Both the position numbers and the translations under genes were made by a program. This document shows, piece after piece, positions 7,672 through 17,743 of a DNA stretch of 64,000 nt. The stretch lies in NCBI RefSeq assembly GCF_001618425.1, contig NZ_BDCU01000030.1, forward strand, positions 248,001 through 312,000, in the 5' to 3' direction. The stretch comes from Nocardia fusca NBRC 14340 (GTDB taxonomy: Bacteria > Actinomycetota > Actinomycetes > Mycobacteriales > Mycobacteriaceae). The notes below the pieces were generated by a model. The model saw only the letters and a program-made list of their open reading frames with translations. It ran no database searches and was not told where the DNA came from. The stretch's first letter is position 1, and each line of letters starts with the position of its first letter.

Positions 7672-8373
7672 GTGAGCGCCTCGGACACCGAACGGACACC
7701 GCGGCGCGGCCGGCCACCGCAGACGCCGGAACAGGCCGACCAGGTGCGCGCCCGGATCGTGCGGGCCACCGCCGAGGTGTTCACCCGCAACGGCTCCCGC
7801 GGGTCGAGCGTCGCGCAGATCATCGCGCAGGCGGGACTGTCGCGCCCGACCTTCTACCGCTACTTCGCCAACGCCACCGAACCGCTCAACGCGGTCCTCG
7901 ATGTCTCCAACGCCGAACTCGTCGGCGGGATAGGGGCCGCCCTCGAGGCGACCGGCGAAGGCGTCGATCTCGGGATCCGGCTCATCGACGCCTACCTCGA
8001 CTGGGCGCGCGGGCACGGCCCCATGCTGCGGCCGCTGTTCGCCGAGCTCCACGACCCGGGGTCACCGGTGTCGGAGTACCGCAACAACGCGCTGGACGGC
8101 ATCCGCGCGATCGTCCGCACCAAGTTCACCGAACTGGGCCGCCCGGTTCCCACGCCCCTCGATCTCGACGCGGCGCTCCATGTATGCGAATACGTGGTCT
8201 ACCGGATATCGGCCGCCGCCGAACCGGGCAGCGAACCCGACCCGGACACCGTGGCCGCGGCCCGGCTGACCATGATCCGCGTGGTACTCGCCACCCTCGG
8301 CAACACCGACGATATGCACTACGCGATGAGCCTGCCCGGAATCTTCCCGGCGGCGCCGGCGGACTCCCCCTAG
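7672..8373 (+). CDS. TetR-family transcriptional regulator
   Basis: 233 residues. The N-terminal helix-turn-helix reads IVRATAEVFTRNGSRGSSVA, then QIIAQAGLSRPTFYRYF, the classic TetR layout, preceded by an Arg-rich arm (RRGRPPQTPEQ). The remainder is a helical ligand domain. The GTG at 7672 has a good ribosome site (GGAGG, 7660-7664). An ATG at 7639 is in frame but without one. It lies divergent from the aldehyde dehydrogenase/SDR unit, which it most likely represses until a ligand such as a fatty alcohol, aldehyde or related compound binds. Confidence 0.88.
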   Translation: MSASDTERTPRRGRPPQTPEQADQVRARIVRATAEVFTRNGSRGSSVAQIIAQAGLSRPTFYRYFANATEPLNAVLDVSNAELVGGIGAALEATGEGVDLGIRLIDAYLDWARGHGPMLRPLFAELHDPGSPVSEYRNNALDGIRAIVRTKFTELGRPVPTPLDLDAALHVCEYVVYRISAAAEPGSEPDPDTVAAARLTMIRVVLATLGNTDDMHYAMSLPGIFPAAPADSP

Positions 8374-10310
8374 AGCCCCGGGCCGGGCACCGCGCTCACG
8401 TCATCCGGGCCGAGGCCGCTGGCGCGCAGGACGTGCCGGTCGATCGCCGCGCGAATGGCCTCCTCGGTACCCAGAATGCGTACGTGCCGGCGGGCGCGGG
8501 TGATCGCGGTATAGAGGAGTTCCCGGGTGAGCAGACTCGAACCCGGTTCCGGCAGGACGATGGTCACCGCATCGTATTGGCTGCCCTGGCTGCGATGGAT
8601 GGTCATGGCGAAGACCGTGACGACGGCGGGGAACTGGGTGGGATGGACCAGGAACGGCTGGTCCCCGCGCTGCAACGCCACCCGCAGCGACCCGTCCGGG
8701 CGGCACACCACCACTCCGGTGTCCCCGTTGTAGATCCGGGCCTCGTGGTCGTTGGCGGTCACCAGCAGGGGCTGGCCCGGATACCAGGTGCCGTACCGGT
8801 TCTCGGGGCCCGAACCCGCCGCCGCGGCCCATTCGGCGGCGGTGCGGTCCCACTGTTCGACTCCGTACGGACCGCGGCGGTGGGCGCACAGCAGCCGATG
8901 CGATTCGAAGGCGGCGAGCGCGGCCGCCGCGTCACCGGCGCGGGCGGCGGTGCTGACCTGCTGCGCGGTGGTGACGACATCCGCTCGGATGGCGGCGATC
9001 TCGTCCGGACCGGCCAGCTCGAGCATATCGCCGCCGGCCCGCAGCAATTCCAGCGCGGACTCGGTATCGCCGGCCCGGACGGCGACGGCGAGATCGGCGA
9101 TCCGGCCGCCGAACCGGCGGCCCCGGGTCAACCGGACGATACCGCCGCGCAACCGGTCCCGTTCCGTTTCGGTGAGCGCCTCGGCATCGGGCGGGTCGGC
9201 GTCCGTGGTCCCGGCCGTCCGGGCCGCCGCGAGTTCGCCGCCGAGTATCTCCTCGAACGACGGGTCGAGGGTCCCGGGAAACGGAGCGGCCACCATATCG
9301 GCGAGCACCGCGCCCGCGTCCACCGAGGCGAGCTGATCCGGATCGCCGGCCAGCACGAGCCGGGTATCGGGCCGCAGCGCCGCCAGCAGCCTGCTCATCA
9401 TGGTCAGCGAGACCATGGACGTCTCGTCCACGACCACCACGTCGTAGGGCAGCCGATTGTGTTCGTGATAGCGGAACCGGGTGGTACGGCCACGTTGCCA
9501 GCCGAGCAGCCGGTGCAGGGTGGCGGCGGACAACTCGGGCAGACCCAGGGCGGGCGCCTGGTCCCGGACGGCCTCCTGCAGCCGGGCGGCCGCCTTCCCG
9601 GTGGGCGCGGCCAGCGCGATCCGCGGCGGCGCGGCGCCCGCGGGACCGGCGGCGTGCTGGGCGACGAGCAACGCGAGGATTCGGGCGATGGTGTGCGTTT
9701 TGCCCGTACCGGGTCCACCGGCGACGACCGTGGTCCAGTGGGTGGCGGCGAGCGCGGCGGCGATGCGCTGCCGGTCCACGACGCCGGCCGGCGGGCCGAA
9801 CAACCGGTCCAGTTCGCGGCGCACCACCGCGGGATCGGTGCCCGGATGGTCGGCGGCGCGGGCGGTGAGCACCCGGCGGATGATCTGCTCCTGCTGGTAG
9901 TACCGATCCAGGTAGAGCAACGGGCCCATACCCGCACCGGACGGCTCGGTGAGCCGCAGCGGACGCAGCGGACCGGCCGGACCGCCCAGCACCAGCGGGC
10001 TCTCCCGCAATGCCTCGACGACTCGTGCCTCCTCGGGCCACGGCAGATCCGCGGGCGCGACCAGTAGCTCCGCCCGTTCCTCGTCGGCGTCCACACCGAT
10101 ATCCCGCATCCGGGTGAGGTCCAGGCACACCGACCCCGACCGCACGGCGCGCACCGCCAGCGCGGCGGCGAACAGGACCAGTTCCCGGTCCTCCCCGCCG
10201 AACCTGCCCAGCCGTTCGGCCACATGCACATCGGCCGCCGAGAGCACCCCGGCCTCGTTGAACTCGCGCAGGATCCCGGTCCCCCGCTGCGCCACCCGGA
10301 TGGGGATCAC
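8370..10310 (-). CDS. recD: Exodeoxyribonuclease V subunit alpha (RecD helicase)
   Basis: 646-residue SF1B 5'-3' helicase of the RecBCD complex. The Walker A motif is GGPGTGKTHTIARIL, motif II is VVVDETSMVS, and near the C-terminus come FAMTIHRSQGSQYD and ITRARR (motif VI). It works with RecB and RecC on double-strand ends. The ATG overlaps the recB stop by 4 bases (ATGA), so the two are translationally coupled. Last gene of the recC-recB-recD operon; its end nearly touches the TetR gene coming from the other side. Confidence 0.93.
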   Translation of the reverse strand: MIPIRVAQRGTGILREFNEAGVLSAADVHVAERLGRFGGEDRELVLFAAALAVRAVRSGSVCLDLTRMRDIGVDADEERAELLVAPADLPWPEEARVVEALRESPLVLGGPAGPLRPLRLTEPSGAGMGPLLYLDRYYQQEQIIRRVLTARAADHPGTDPAVVRRELDRLFGPPAGVVDRQRIAAALAATHWTTVVAGGPGTGKTHTIARILALLVAQHAAGPAGAAPPRIALAAPTGKAAARLQEAVRDQAPALGLPELSAATLHRLLGWQRGRTTRFRYHEHNRLPYDVVVVDETSMVSLTMMSRLLAALRPDTRLVLAGDPDQLASVDAGAVLADMVAAPFPGTLDPSFEEILGGELAAARTAGTTDADPPDAEALTETERDRLRGGIVRLTRGRRFGGRIADLAVAVRAGDTESALELLRAGGDMLELAGPDEIAAIRADVVTTAQQVSTAARAGDAAAALAAFESHRLLCAHRRGPYGVEQWDRTAAEWAAAAGSGPENRYGTWYPGQPLLVTANDHEARIYNGDTGVVVCRPDGSLRVALQRGDQPFLVHPTQFPAVVTVFAMTIHRSQGSQYDAVTIVLPEPGSSLLTRELLYTAITRARRHVRILGTEEAIRAAIDRHVLRASGLGPDDVSAVPGPGL

Positions 10311-13300
10311 ACCGCACCTCCGGCGAGTAGGTCCGACAGGGCGACGATCAGGCCGGGCGGCGGCGTCCAGTCGAAAACCCCGGCGCCCTCGGGGGTCTCG
10401 GGCCCGATCATGCCGCGCACGAAAAGATAGCGGATACCGCCGAGGTGAACCGCGGGATCGTAACCGGACAGCCGCCAGCGCAGGTACCGGTGCAGCGCGA
10501 CCGAGTACAGCAGTGCCTGCAGCGGATAGTGGGAGCGGACCATCTCCGCGGCCATCCGGTCACGGGTGTAATGAGCGACGGTGAGGTCGCCGGTGCCCAG
10601 CCGGTTCGTCTTGTAGTCGACGATGACGTAACGCTGGTCCGGGGTGCGCAGTACCGCGTCGATACTGCCGGTGAGATATCCGCGTAACGGTACGTCCTCG
10701 AGGGTGTCGAGTTCGTCGGCGTAGGCGTGGAAATCGTCGCCGGGGTCCAGGTGCGCGCGCACGGTGGCGGCGATGCGGACCAGTGTGGCGGCCCCACCGG
10801 ACGGGACGTCACCGCCGGCGAGCGGCAGTTCGAATTCGAGCTCGCACAACCGGTCCCGGCCCGGGATATCGGCGAGGGCGCCGAAACCGATCGGGGTACG
10901 CAGGACCTCCACCAGGGCCGCGGTCAGCAGTTCCGGATCGGCGGTGGAGAGCATCTCACCGATCGCTTCGGCGCACCGCGCGCGTACCTCGGCGGCCAGA
11001 TCCGGGGCTTCGGTGTCGACATGCTCGAGCACCCCGTGCACCAGGGTGCCGAATTCGGCGCCGTAGGGCAGGTCGTTCATGAGCGACGGTGGGCCGGGTT
11101 CGGGTGCGGCCGACGGGGCCGGAGCCTCGGGCTCGTCGCCGACACCAGGGGCGTCCACCGGTCCGGACTCCGGGGCCGGCGGATGGGCGGCCGCGGTGAG
11201 TGCCGAATACGAGGTGCGCCGCCAGTGCTCGTCGATCTCCCGATCGAAGACGGCGACGGCCACCGCACCGGACAGGGCATCGTCCGGCGGCCGATAGACC
11301 GGTGGGTCGGCGGCGGGGTCGGCGGCGGTCACCGAGATCGACTCACCCGCCCCGGCCGCCCAGGCCCGGAGCCGGTCGACCACCGCGGCGTCCTCGGCGA
11401 CCGCGGCCCGCGCACTCGGTGGCGCCGCCCCGGGAGCCCGGCCGAACAGCAACCGGTGCAGCGGTGCGGCCGCGGTGCCGAACGAGGGCGCCCACCAGGC
11501 GACCACCTGGCAGCACGCCCTGGTCAGGGCCACATAGCACAGGCGCAGTTCCTCACCCGCGGATTCGCTGTCGGCGCGCTCCTTGCGCGCCGCGTACCCG
11601 GGGGCATCCGGCCCACCGATATCCAGCACCCGCACGCCGTCCTCGTGCATCAGCAGGGTGGCGGGCTTGGGATCGGCGGAACTGTCCCAGGCGAAAGGGA
11701 GATAGACGACCGGGAATTCGAGCCCCTTGCTGGCATGCACGGTCGCGATCTGCACGGCCGCGATATCCCGGTCGAGCCGGCGGCTGCGGCCCGGCACCGA
11801 TCCCGACGCGGGATCGCGGACCCGGTCGGCCAGCCACCGGGTGAGTGCGGTGAGACCGAGGCCCTCGGTCGCCGAGATCTCGTCGAGCAGCTGGGCGAGA
11901 TGCCGGATATCGGTGAGCCGGCGTTCGCCGTGTTCGACAGCGAGCAAGCGCGGCGCCAGCCGGGTCCCGGTGGCCAGTTCGTCGAACACCGCGGCGAAAC
12001 CGGCCCGGGCGAACAGCCGGGCCGCATCCCGCAGCTCGGCACTGACCCGGCCCACCAGATCCGCTCCCCCGCTATCGATCTCGGCGGCGGCGTACCCGAA
12101 CAGCGGGGTGAGCGCGGCCAGCCGGACCCGGTCCGCGCGATGCGGCTGTTCCAGCGCGCGCAACACCCACAGCCAGTCGGTGGCACTGCGGGTCGCGAAA
12201 ATACTGCTACCACCGGCCAGGACCACCGGAACACCGGCACGTTCCAGCGCGGCCCGCACGACCTCGAGCTGGGTATGGGTGCGCACCAGCACCGCGATAT
12301 CACCGGGGCCCACCGCCCGTTCCCCAGTGCCGCCGGCCGCGGCGTCCGGGGCCGCCCGCACGACCCGGGCACCCGGCGAATCCGTCACGACCGTCCCGGA
12401 TTCGAGAAGGGCGACGATATCGGCCGCCACATCGGCCGCCACCCGGGCCCGCTGCCGGTGGATGTTCGGGAACCCGGAAGCGCCGCGCGGGCCCGCGCCG
12501 GTCCGCGGCAGGCACCGCAGTCGCAGCGGGGTGGTCAGCTCGGTGGGGCCGCGCAACCGGCTCCACGGCTGGGTGGGCATGACGGCAGGCACCACGATCT
12601 CGTCGTGGCCCAGTGCCGCTCCGCCCAGCAGATGTTCGAGCGCGGCGAGCAGCCCCGCGTCGCTGCGCCGGTTGGTGGTGAGTTCGCGGCGCGCGGTGGC
12701 ATGGCCGACCGCGTCCAGATAGCTCAGCACCTCGGCGCCCCGGAACGCGTAGATCGCCTGTTTCGGGTCGCCCACCAGGACGAGCGGGGTGTGGCCGTGG
12801 AAGGCCCGGCGCAGGATCTCCCACTGCAGCGGATCGGTGTCCTGGAACTCGTCGACGAGCACCACCTGGTAGCGGTCCCGGATACGCCGGCACGCGGCCG
12901 GACCGCGCGCCGGGTCGGCGAGAATATCGCGCAGCAACACCAGCAGATCGTCGAAGTCCCGTAACCCCGCCAGTCGTTTCCGGCGTTCGGTTTCGGCACG
13001 GACCGCGGCCGCGAAGGCTACCCGCTGCGCCGACGCCTCGTCGGTATCGGGCGCGAGCCGGGCCTGCCGGTCGCGCACCGCCGCGAGCGCGAACCGCTGA
13101 GCCTGTTTCACCGAGAACGGCGCCGCGGCCCGGGCGAAGCGGTTCAGGTACAGATCGTCGACGACGGTGCGGATGAGGTCGTCGGCCTCCTCCACCAGGC
13201 GCGCGCCCGGCTCGAGGTCACCGGCCAGGCCGAGTTCGGCCAGCATGCGCTGGCAGAAGCTGTGGGTGGTGGCGATGACGCCGGCATCGAAATCCGAGAG

Positions 13301-13666
13301 CGCGGCGCGCAGCCGGGTCCGGCGCGCGCGGACCTCCTCCGGTTCCGCGTCGGCCAGGTGGCGGATCAAGTCATCGGAGGCGGTCCGGGCGGCTTCGGGA
13401 TCGGCGAGCGCGGCAGCCACGGCGACGAACCGGTCGCGGGTGCGCATCCGCAGTTCCTGGGTCGCCGCGCGGCTGAAGGTGACCAGGAGCAGCCGCGAGA
13501 TGTCCACACCGGCTTCGGCGACATAGCGGACGGCGAGGCCGACGATGGCGTAGGTCTTGCCGGTACCGGCGCTCGCCTCGAGGACGGTGGTGCCGTGCGG
13601 CAGCGTGCCGCAGAGCTCGAACGCATTGCCGGGCTCGGCCGGTGGGGCGGGCGCGGTCGTGGTCAC
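10307..13666 (-). CDS. recB: Exodeoxyribonuclease V subunit beta (RecB helicase-nuclease)
   Basis: 1119 residues. UvrD-type 3'-5' helicase: Walker A EASAGTGKTYAIVG near residue 30, motif II VVLVDEFQDTDPLQW, motif III GDPKQAIYAFRGAE, later IATVHASKGLEFPVVYLP. The C-terminal RecB nuclease domain shows GSIDAVLRTPDQ and VIVDYKTN (metal Asp and catalytic Lys). In mycobacteria RecBCD is mainly used for single-strand annealing while AdnAB does recombinational resection, so a similar role is likely here. It starts 37 bases after recC. Confidence 0.93.
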   Translation of the reverse strand: MTTTAPAPPAEPGNAFELCGTLPHGTTVLEASAGTGKTYAIVGLAVRYVAEAGVDISRLLLVTFSRAATQELRMRTRDRFVAVAAALADPEAARTASDDLIRHLADAEPEEVRARRTRLRAALSDFDAGVIATTHSFCQRMLAELGLAGDLEPGARLVEEADDLIRTVVDDLYLNRFARAAAPFSVKQAQRFALAAVRDRQARLAPDTDEASAQRVAFAAAVRAETERRKRLAGLRDFDDLLVLLRDILADPARGPAACRRIRDRYQVVLVDEFQDTDPLQWEILRRAFHGHTPLVLVGDPKQAIYAFRGAEVLSYLDAVGHATARRELTTNRRSDAGLLAALEHLLGGAALGHDEIVVPAVMPTQPWSRLRGPTELTTPLRLRCLPRTGAGPRGASGFPNIHRQRARVAADVAADIVALLESGTVVTDSPGARVVRAAPDAAAGGTGERAVGPGDIAVLVRTHTQLEVVRAALERAGVPVVLAGGSSIFATRSATDWLWVLRALEQPHRADRVRLAALTPLFGYAAAEIDSGGADLVGRVSAELRDAARLFARAGFAAVFDELATGTRLAPRLLAVEHGERRLTDIRHLAQLLDEISATEGLGLTALTRWLADRVRDPASGSVPGRSRRLDRDIAAVQIATVHASKGLEFPVVYLPFAWDSSADPKPATLLMHEDGVRVLDIGGPDAPGYAARKERADSESAGEELRLCYVALTRACCQVVAWWAPSFGTAAAPLHRLLFGRAPGAAPPSARAAVAEDAAVVDRLRAWAAGAGESISVTAADPAADPPVYRPPDDALSGAVAVAVFDREIDEHWRRTSYSALTAAAHPPAPESGPVDAPGVGDEPEAPAPSAAPEPGPPSLMNDLPYGAEFGTLVHGVLEHVDTEAPDLAAEVRARCAEAIGEMLSTADPELLTAALVEVLRTPIGFGALADIPGRDRLCELEFELPLAGGDVPSGGAATLVRIAATVRAHLDPGDDFHAYADELDTLEDVPLRGYLTGSIDAVLRTPDQRYVIVDYKTNRLGTGDLTVAHYTRDRMAAEMVRSHYPLQALLYSVALHRYLRWRLSGYDPAVHLGGIRYLFVRGMIGPETPEGAGVFDWTPPPGLIVALSDLLAGGAV

Positions 13667-13703
13667 AGCTGCTCCGTTTCACGGCTCCGGGCGGCTCCGG
13701 CGA

Positions 13704-16700
13704 TCACGGCGCCCCCTGCTGTTCGGCGCGCAGCAGCGGCACCCACAGGCGGCGGGCGATCGACCCGAAACGGGTGTTCTCGATCGGTTCCCCGGCTGGT
13801 GCGGGGGCGGTGGTGAGGTCGCGCAGGTCCGGTGCCGGACCCCAGACGTACCGCAGATTCCGGTCGGTGTGCTCGGCGAAATCCCTGGTCTTGTCCCCGC
13901 CGCCGAACTCGCGGTCGGCGGCGGCGATCGCCTCCTCCGGAGGCAGCCGCCGGTACCGCGCCTCCGCGTAGGCCGCGGTGGTGGCCGTGGAGATGGGCAA
14001 CGGTTCGGTGAGACCGGCATCGCGCAACGCGACCAGGGTGCGCAGTATCGTCGTCGCCTCGGCCGCGCCGGGCGCGGTGAGTTCGGCCCGCCAGGCCGGG
14101 GTCGGGAAGCGCCCCCGGCCGGTGACCGCCGCCCGCCACGACCGTTCGTCGGTGACCGCCAGCGCCAGCAGCGACACCCACGCCGTGAGCCGGTGTTTGG
14201 GCGCGACCCGCGAATACGTGGTGCGCACCAGCAGCTCCCCGCGCACCTCGGCGACCGTGCCGGTGAGGCGGCGCCCGTCGCCGAGATCGAACGAGATATC
14301 GATATCGCGCGGCGGTTGTGTGTAGTCGGGACCGGCGGCCCGGACCAGGGTTTCGACGGTCCGCTCCACCTCGTTCAGCACGGCGCGGCCGAGTTCGGCG
14401 GGCGGCAGGATCCCGCGCCGCCATTCCGCGGCCCGCAGTTCGGCCGGGTCGGCGCCGGCCAGGCGCGCGGCGAGCATCCGCTCACCCAGCGCCCAGGTCT
14501 CGAGTCCACCGAACTCGATGGGCAGCCGGTCGGCGATCTCGTCGTCCTGGTCGGGGACCCGCACACCGAGGCGCTGCCACAGGAAACCGCGCACGGGGTG
14601 TTCCAGGAAAGAGATCAGCTCCGCCAGCCCGATCTCGGTGGTCTCGGCACCGGGCAGGGTGCGGGTGAGCAGTTCCGGTGGCGCGGTGGGTGCCGCGCCC
14701 GCCGCCCGGGCACCCGCGAAGGCGACACTGTCGAAACTGAACGGCCGCTCGGCGGCGAAATTGCGCGGATCGTGCGCCTGCAGTGGATGACGGGTGAGCA
14801 CCTCGGCCATTCCGGCGGCACCGACGTGGGCACGCAGCACATCGAGGAGTTCGGCGACCGGCACGGCGGGCGGCCGGTAGGCACCGGTGACGGGATCGGC
14901 GCCGGTGTGCACGACCACCAGGGTGTCGCGTGCGGCGGTGATCGCGTCCAGCAGCAGCTGCCGGTCTTCGGAGCGCGGATCACGTTCGCCCAGTAGCGGG
15001 TCGCGCGCCGGCACCTCGTCACCGTCGATGCCCGCACCGCGCGGGAAGATCTCGTCGTCCACGCCCAGCAGCACCACCACCCGGTGCGGCACCGAGCGCA
15101 TCGGGGACAGGCCGCACACGGTGAGCTCGCCGGTGCGGAAGTTCGACCGGGCCGGGGCGGAGGCGAGGCGCTCCTGCAGCAGACCGGTGAGATCGGCCAG
15201 CCGCAGCTCGACATCACCGGCGTGGGCGGTGGCGGCCGTCAACTCCCGGCGCGCCTCGGTACGGACCCACGCCTGCGACTCCGGTACATCGGTCAGCAGA
15301 TCCAGGGCCCGGTCCAGCACCGCGGTCCACTGCGCCGCCGGTCCGGGCCCCTGCAGATCCCGCAACACCGAGGCCAGCCGGTCGACGTATTCGGCGAACC
15401 GGCCGGCCAGGTCGATATCGTTGCTGTCCACATCGTCGAGCGGCAGCACCCGGTCCAGCCAGCTCCCGGAGGTCTCGTCCGCGGTGACCCCGAGCAGGAT
15501 GCGGTCCACCGCCGCGTTCACCGTGTTCTGCTCGAAATCACCGAGACCGAAGGCCTGCCGCTGCCGTCGGCCGATGCCCCACCGTGCGCCGGCCTCGACC
15601 GCCCATTCCCGCAACCGCTCGAGATCATCGTCGTCGAAACCGCAGGCGCGGCGCACCGGTTCACCGGCGGCCAGGTCCAGCACCTCGGTGACGGTGACCC
15701 TGCTGCGGGCCAGTTCCAGCAGTGTCGCCACCACGCCGAGCAGCGGGTTGGTGACCGCCCGGCCGCGGTCGGCGAGGCGCACCCGCAACCGATGGCCCGG
15801 ATGTCCGGAATCGGCACGGGTTTCCGTGCCCGCCGGACCGGGATGCCCGAACGCGGCGCGCAGCAGCGGAGCGAATGTCTCGACCTCCGGGCACATGATC
15901 AGCACATCGCGGGGTTCGAGTGTCGGGTCGGCGGCGAAGAGGCCGAGCAGGCACTCCCGGAGTACTTCCACCTGCCGGACCGGGCCGTGGCACGCGTGCA
16001 CCTGCACGCTGCCGTCCGCCCCGGAGTCCCCGGGGACGGGCGGCCACCGGTCGTCACGCAGGTGCCGCTGAACGTGTTCGAGCAGGGTCGCGGGCGGCTC
16101 GTCCCGGCCCGCAGCGCCGTCCGCGTGCGCTGCCGGGGCACCGGCTCGGATCTGCGCGCCCGCCGGGTCCGGATACCGCACATCGGTGGCGGCCGTGGGC
16201 AGGCGCAACTGGAGTTCCCGGATATCCCGGCTCAGGCTCGCCAGCAGGGGGTGCCGGACCCGGGTGACCGAATCGTCGCGTGCCCGTTGCGATTGCGGAT
16301 CCGTGCCGGCCAGCGCGTCCCACATGGCCGGGCTGGGATGCGCCAGCCACAGATGTAGCTCGCGGTGCTCGGCGACGGCGGTGAGTACCGCCAGGTGCGC
16401 GGCGGGCAGCCGGGTGGCGCCGAAGACCGACAAGCGCGGCGGTAGCTCCACCGCCCCCGGATCGGCCCGCAGTCGCGTGCAGGTGGTGTGCAGCCGTTCG
16501 GCCGGATCGGGCGCGCCGACCGCCTCGCGCAGCCGCCGCCACAGCGCCGGCTGCCAGCTCAGATCGTCGGGCAGGGGCCGGCCGGTGCCGTCGGTATCGT
16601 CGCCGCGCGACCATTCGGTGATCAGGGTCGGTCGCGCAACGGTGTAGCTCTCGAACAGCGCGGCCAGCCGGGCAGCGGTCGCGTACCGGCGGCCGCGCCG

Positions 16701-17129
16701 GTGCTCGGGGCCGGCGGCGGGCACGGCCTCGGCGAGCACCGGATCACCGGCGTCCAGTCCGAGATGGCGGGCGAGTACGGCGCACCACGGTTCGCGCACC
16801 GATTCGTCGATCACCCGCAGCAGCGTCCATACCACCCGGTCGGGCGACCACGGGTCCTCGTGCGGACCGAAACCGCTGATCGCGGACGATATCTCCTCGA
16901 CCAGTGCGGCCGGGGCGGGGAACCGGATATTGGCCGCGACACCGTCACCGGAGGCCGCCGAGGCCCCCAGCACGCCCGAGAGTTGCTGTGTCAGCCAGCG
17001 TTCCACGCCCTTGGCGGGCACCGCGACCACCTCGGCGGCGAACGGATCGGGCAGCGGCTCGGCAAGCAGCCCGGCCAGCGCGGCGACCAGCGTATCCGCG
17101 CGTTCGGCACGGTGGATGTGCAGCGCCAT
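13704..17129 (-). CDS. recC: Exodeoxyribonuclease V subunit gamma (RecC)
   Basis: 1141 residues. RecC is the structural subunit that splits the strands and, in E. coli, reads the Chi site with inactive helicase- and nuclease-like domains. The N-terminus MALHIHRAERADTL and VPAKGVERWLTQQLS are typical, as are LSVFGATRLPAAHLAVL and the C-terminal ISFLEHPVRGFLWQRLGV. The ATG at 17129 is preferred over the one at 17159 because it matches the family N-terminus and has AAGGGCGGAG just upstream. First gene of the recC-recB-recD operon. Confidence 0.93.
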   Translation of the reverse strand: MALHIHRAERADTLVAALAGLLAEPLPDPFAAEVVAVPAKGVERWLTQQLSGVLGASAASGDGVAANIRFPAPAALVEEISSAISGFGPHEDPWSPDRVVWTLLRVIDESVREPWCAVLARHLGLDAGDPVLAEAVPAAGPEHRRGRRYATAARLAALFESYTVARPTLITEWSRGDDTDGTGRPLPDDLSWQPALWRRLREAVGAPDPAERLHTTCTRLRADPGAVELPPRLSVFGATRLPAAHLAVLTAVAEHRELHLWLAHPSPAMWDALAGTDPQSQRARDDSVTRVRHPLLASLSRDIRELQLRLPTAATDVRYPDPAGAQIRAGAPAAHADGAAGRDEPPATLLEHVQRHLRDDRWPPVPGDSGADGSVQVHACHGPVRQVEVLRECLLGLFAADPTLEPRDVLIMCPEVETFAPLLRAAFGHPGPAGTETRADSGHPGHRLRVRLADRGRAVTNPLLGVVATLLELARSRVTVTEVLDLAAGEPVRRACGFDDDDLERLREWAVEAGARWGIGRRQRQAFGLGDFEQNTVNAAVDRILLGVTADETSGSWLDRVLPLDDVDSNDIDLAGRFAEYVDRLASVLRDLQGPGPAAQWTAVLDRALDLLTDVPESQAWVRTEARRELTAATAHAGDVELRLADLTGLLQERLASAPARSNFRTGELTVCGLSPMRSVPHRVVVLLGVDDEIFPRGAGIDGDEVPARDPLLGERDPRSEDRQLLLDAITAARDTLVVVHTGADPVTGAYRPPAVPVAELLDVLRAHVGAAGMAEVLTRHPLQAHDPRNFAAERPFSFDSVAFAGARAAGAAPTAPPELLTRTLPGAETTEIGLAELISFLEHPVRGFLWQRLGVRVPDQDDEIADRLPIEFGGLETWALGERMLAARLAGADPAELRAAEWRRGILPPAELGRAVLNEVERTVETLVRAAGPDYTQPPRDIDISFDLGDGRRLTGTVAEVRGELLVRTTYSRVAPKHRLTAWVSLLALAVTDERSWRAAVTGRGRFPTPAWRAELTAPGAAEATTILRTLVALRDAGLTEPLPISTATTAAYAEARYRRLPPEEAIAAADREFGGGDKTRDFAEHTDRNLRYVWGPAPDLRDLTTAPAPAGEPIENTRFGSIARRLWVPLLRAEQQGAP

Positions 17130-17452
17130 CTCCGCCCTTCCGCTCGGTGCGATCACCATCCTTCGTCACGTCCGCATTGCTCGGGCGGGCGTATCGTCCA
17201 CCCGTTTATACGCCCGCCGTCCGACACCGCTCGCCAAGACCCCACGAGGGAGCGGACAACCCCGGGACAGGGGATCATCCCCGAATGTCCCTGGCGCCAA
17301 CAGCTTCTACCGGATAACGGTAGCCGGCGCACAGTGATTTAGCGCACATGAGTCACCGACACGCGGTCGTATGGCCGCGATCTCGCGGACGCGCTGTGTC
17401 ACAGTGCAACCCCGGGAGGAACGGTTACCGCACGAAAGGCTGGTTCGCGACG
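17130..17452. other. Gene-free stretch upstream of recC with an 11-bp inverted repeat
   Basis: It separates recC from the small ORF at 17453. GGCGGGCGTAT (17184-17194) and ATACGCCCGCC (17208-17218) are exact inverted copies around a 13-base loop, about 55-90 bases ahead of recC. They could be an operator or the 5'-leader hairpin of recC, or a terminator for the other direction. Nothing else is recognised. Confidence 0.5.
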
Positions 17453-17665
17453 ATGAAAGCGCTGGTTGTGCCCCTGATACCGAAGGACGGATTCACCGTC
17501 CGCCGGTCCGGTGACCGGTGGGAGCTCGTCAACTCCCGGCACTACGGACGCACCGTCGTCCTGCACTCGTGGCCGCGCGAGGAACACACCGAAGCATTCG
17601 AGCACTGCTATCGCCTCAACGGCCGCGCCGCCGCCGCACTGAAGGCCACCGCGCCGGTCCGCTAG
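17453..17665 (+). CDS. Small hypothetical protein (70 aa)
   Basis: Not recognised. Starting at ATG 17453 it reads MKALVVPLIPKDGFTVRRSG, then an aromatic and basic middle and an Ala-rich end. The reading frame is open upstream to 17348. A GGGAGGA at 17414 is too far upstream to serve this ATG, so the true start is uncertain. Hydrophilic, with no signal peptide. It precedes the serine hydrolase by about 80 bases on the same strand. Confidence 0.5.
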   Translation: MKALVVPLIPKDGFTVRRSGDRWELVNSRHYGRTVVLHSWPREEHTEAFEHCYRLNGRAAAALKATAPVR

Positions 17666-17743
17666 CGGACCAGGGGAAGCGGGTCCGCCGGCGGTCCGGG
17701 GAAAACGTGCGCGCAGAGCGCCGATATGACAAGGTGTTTCCTC

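Noticed and set aside
10727..12964. A long (745-codon) open frame antisense to recB
   Set aside because: It mirrors recB in high-GC codon bias; Gly/Arg/Pro-rich, without domain-like sequence or ribosome site.
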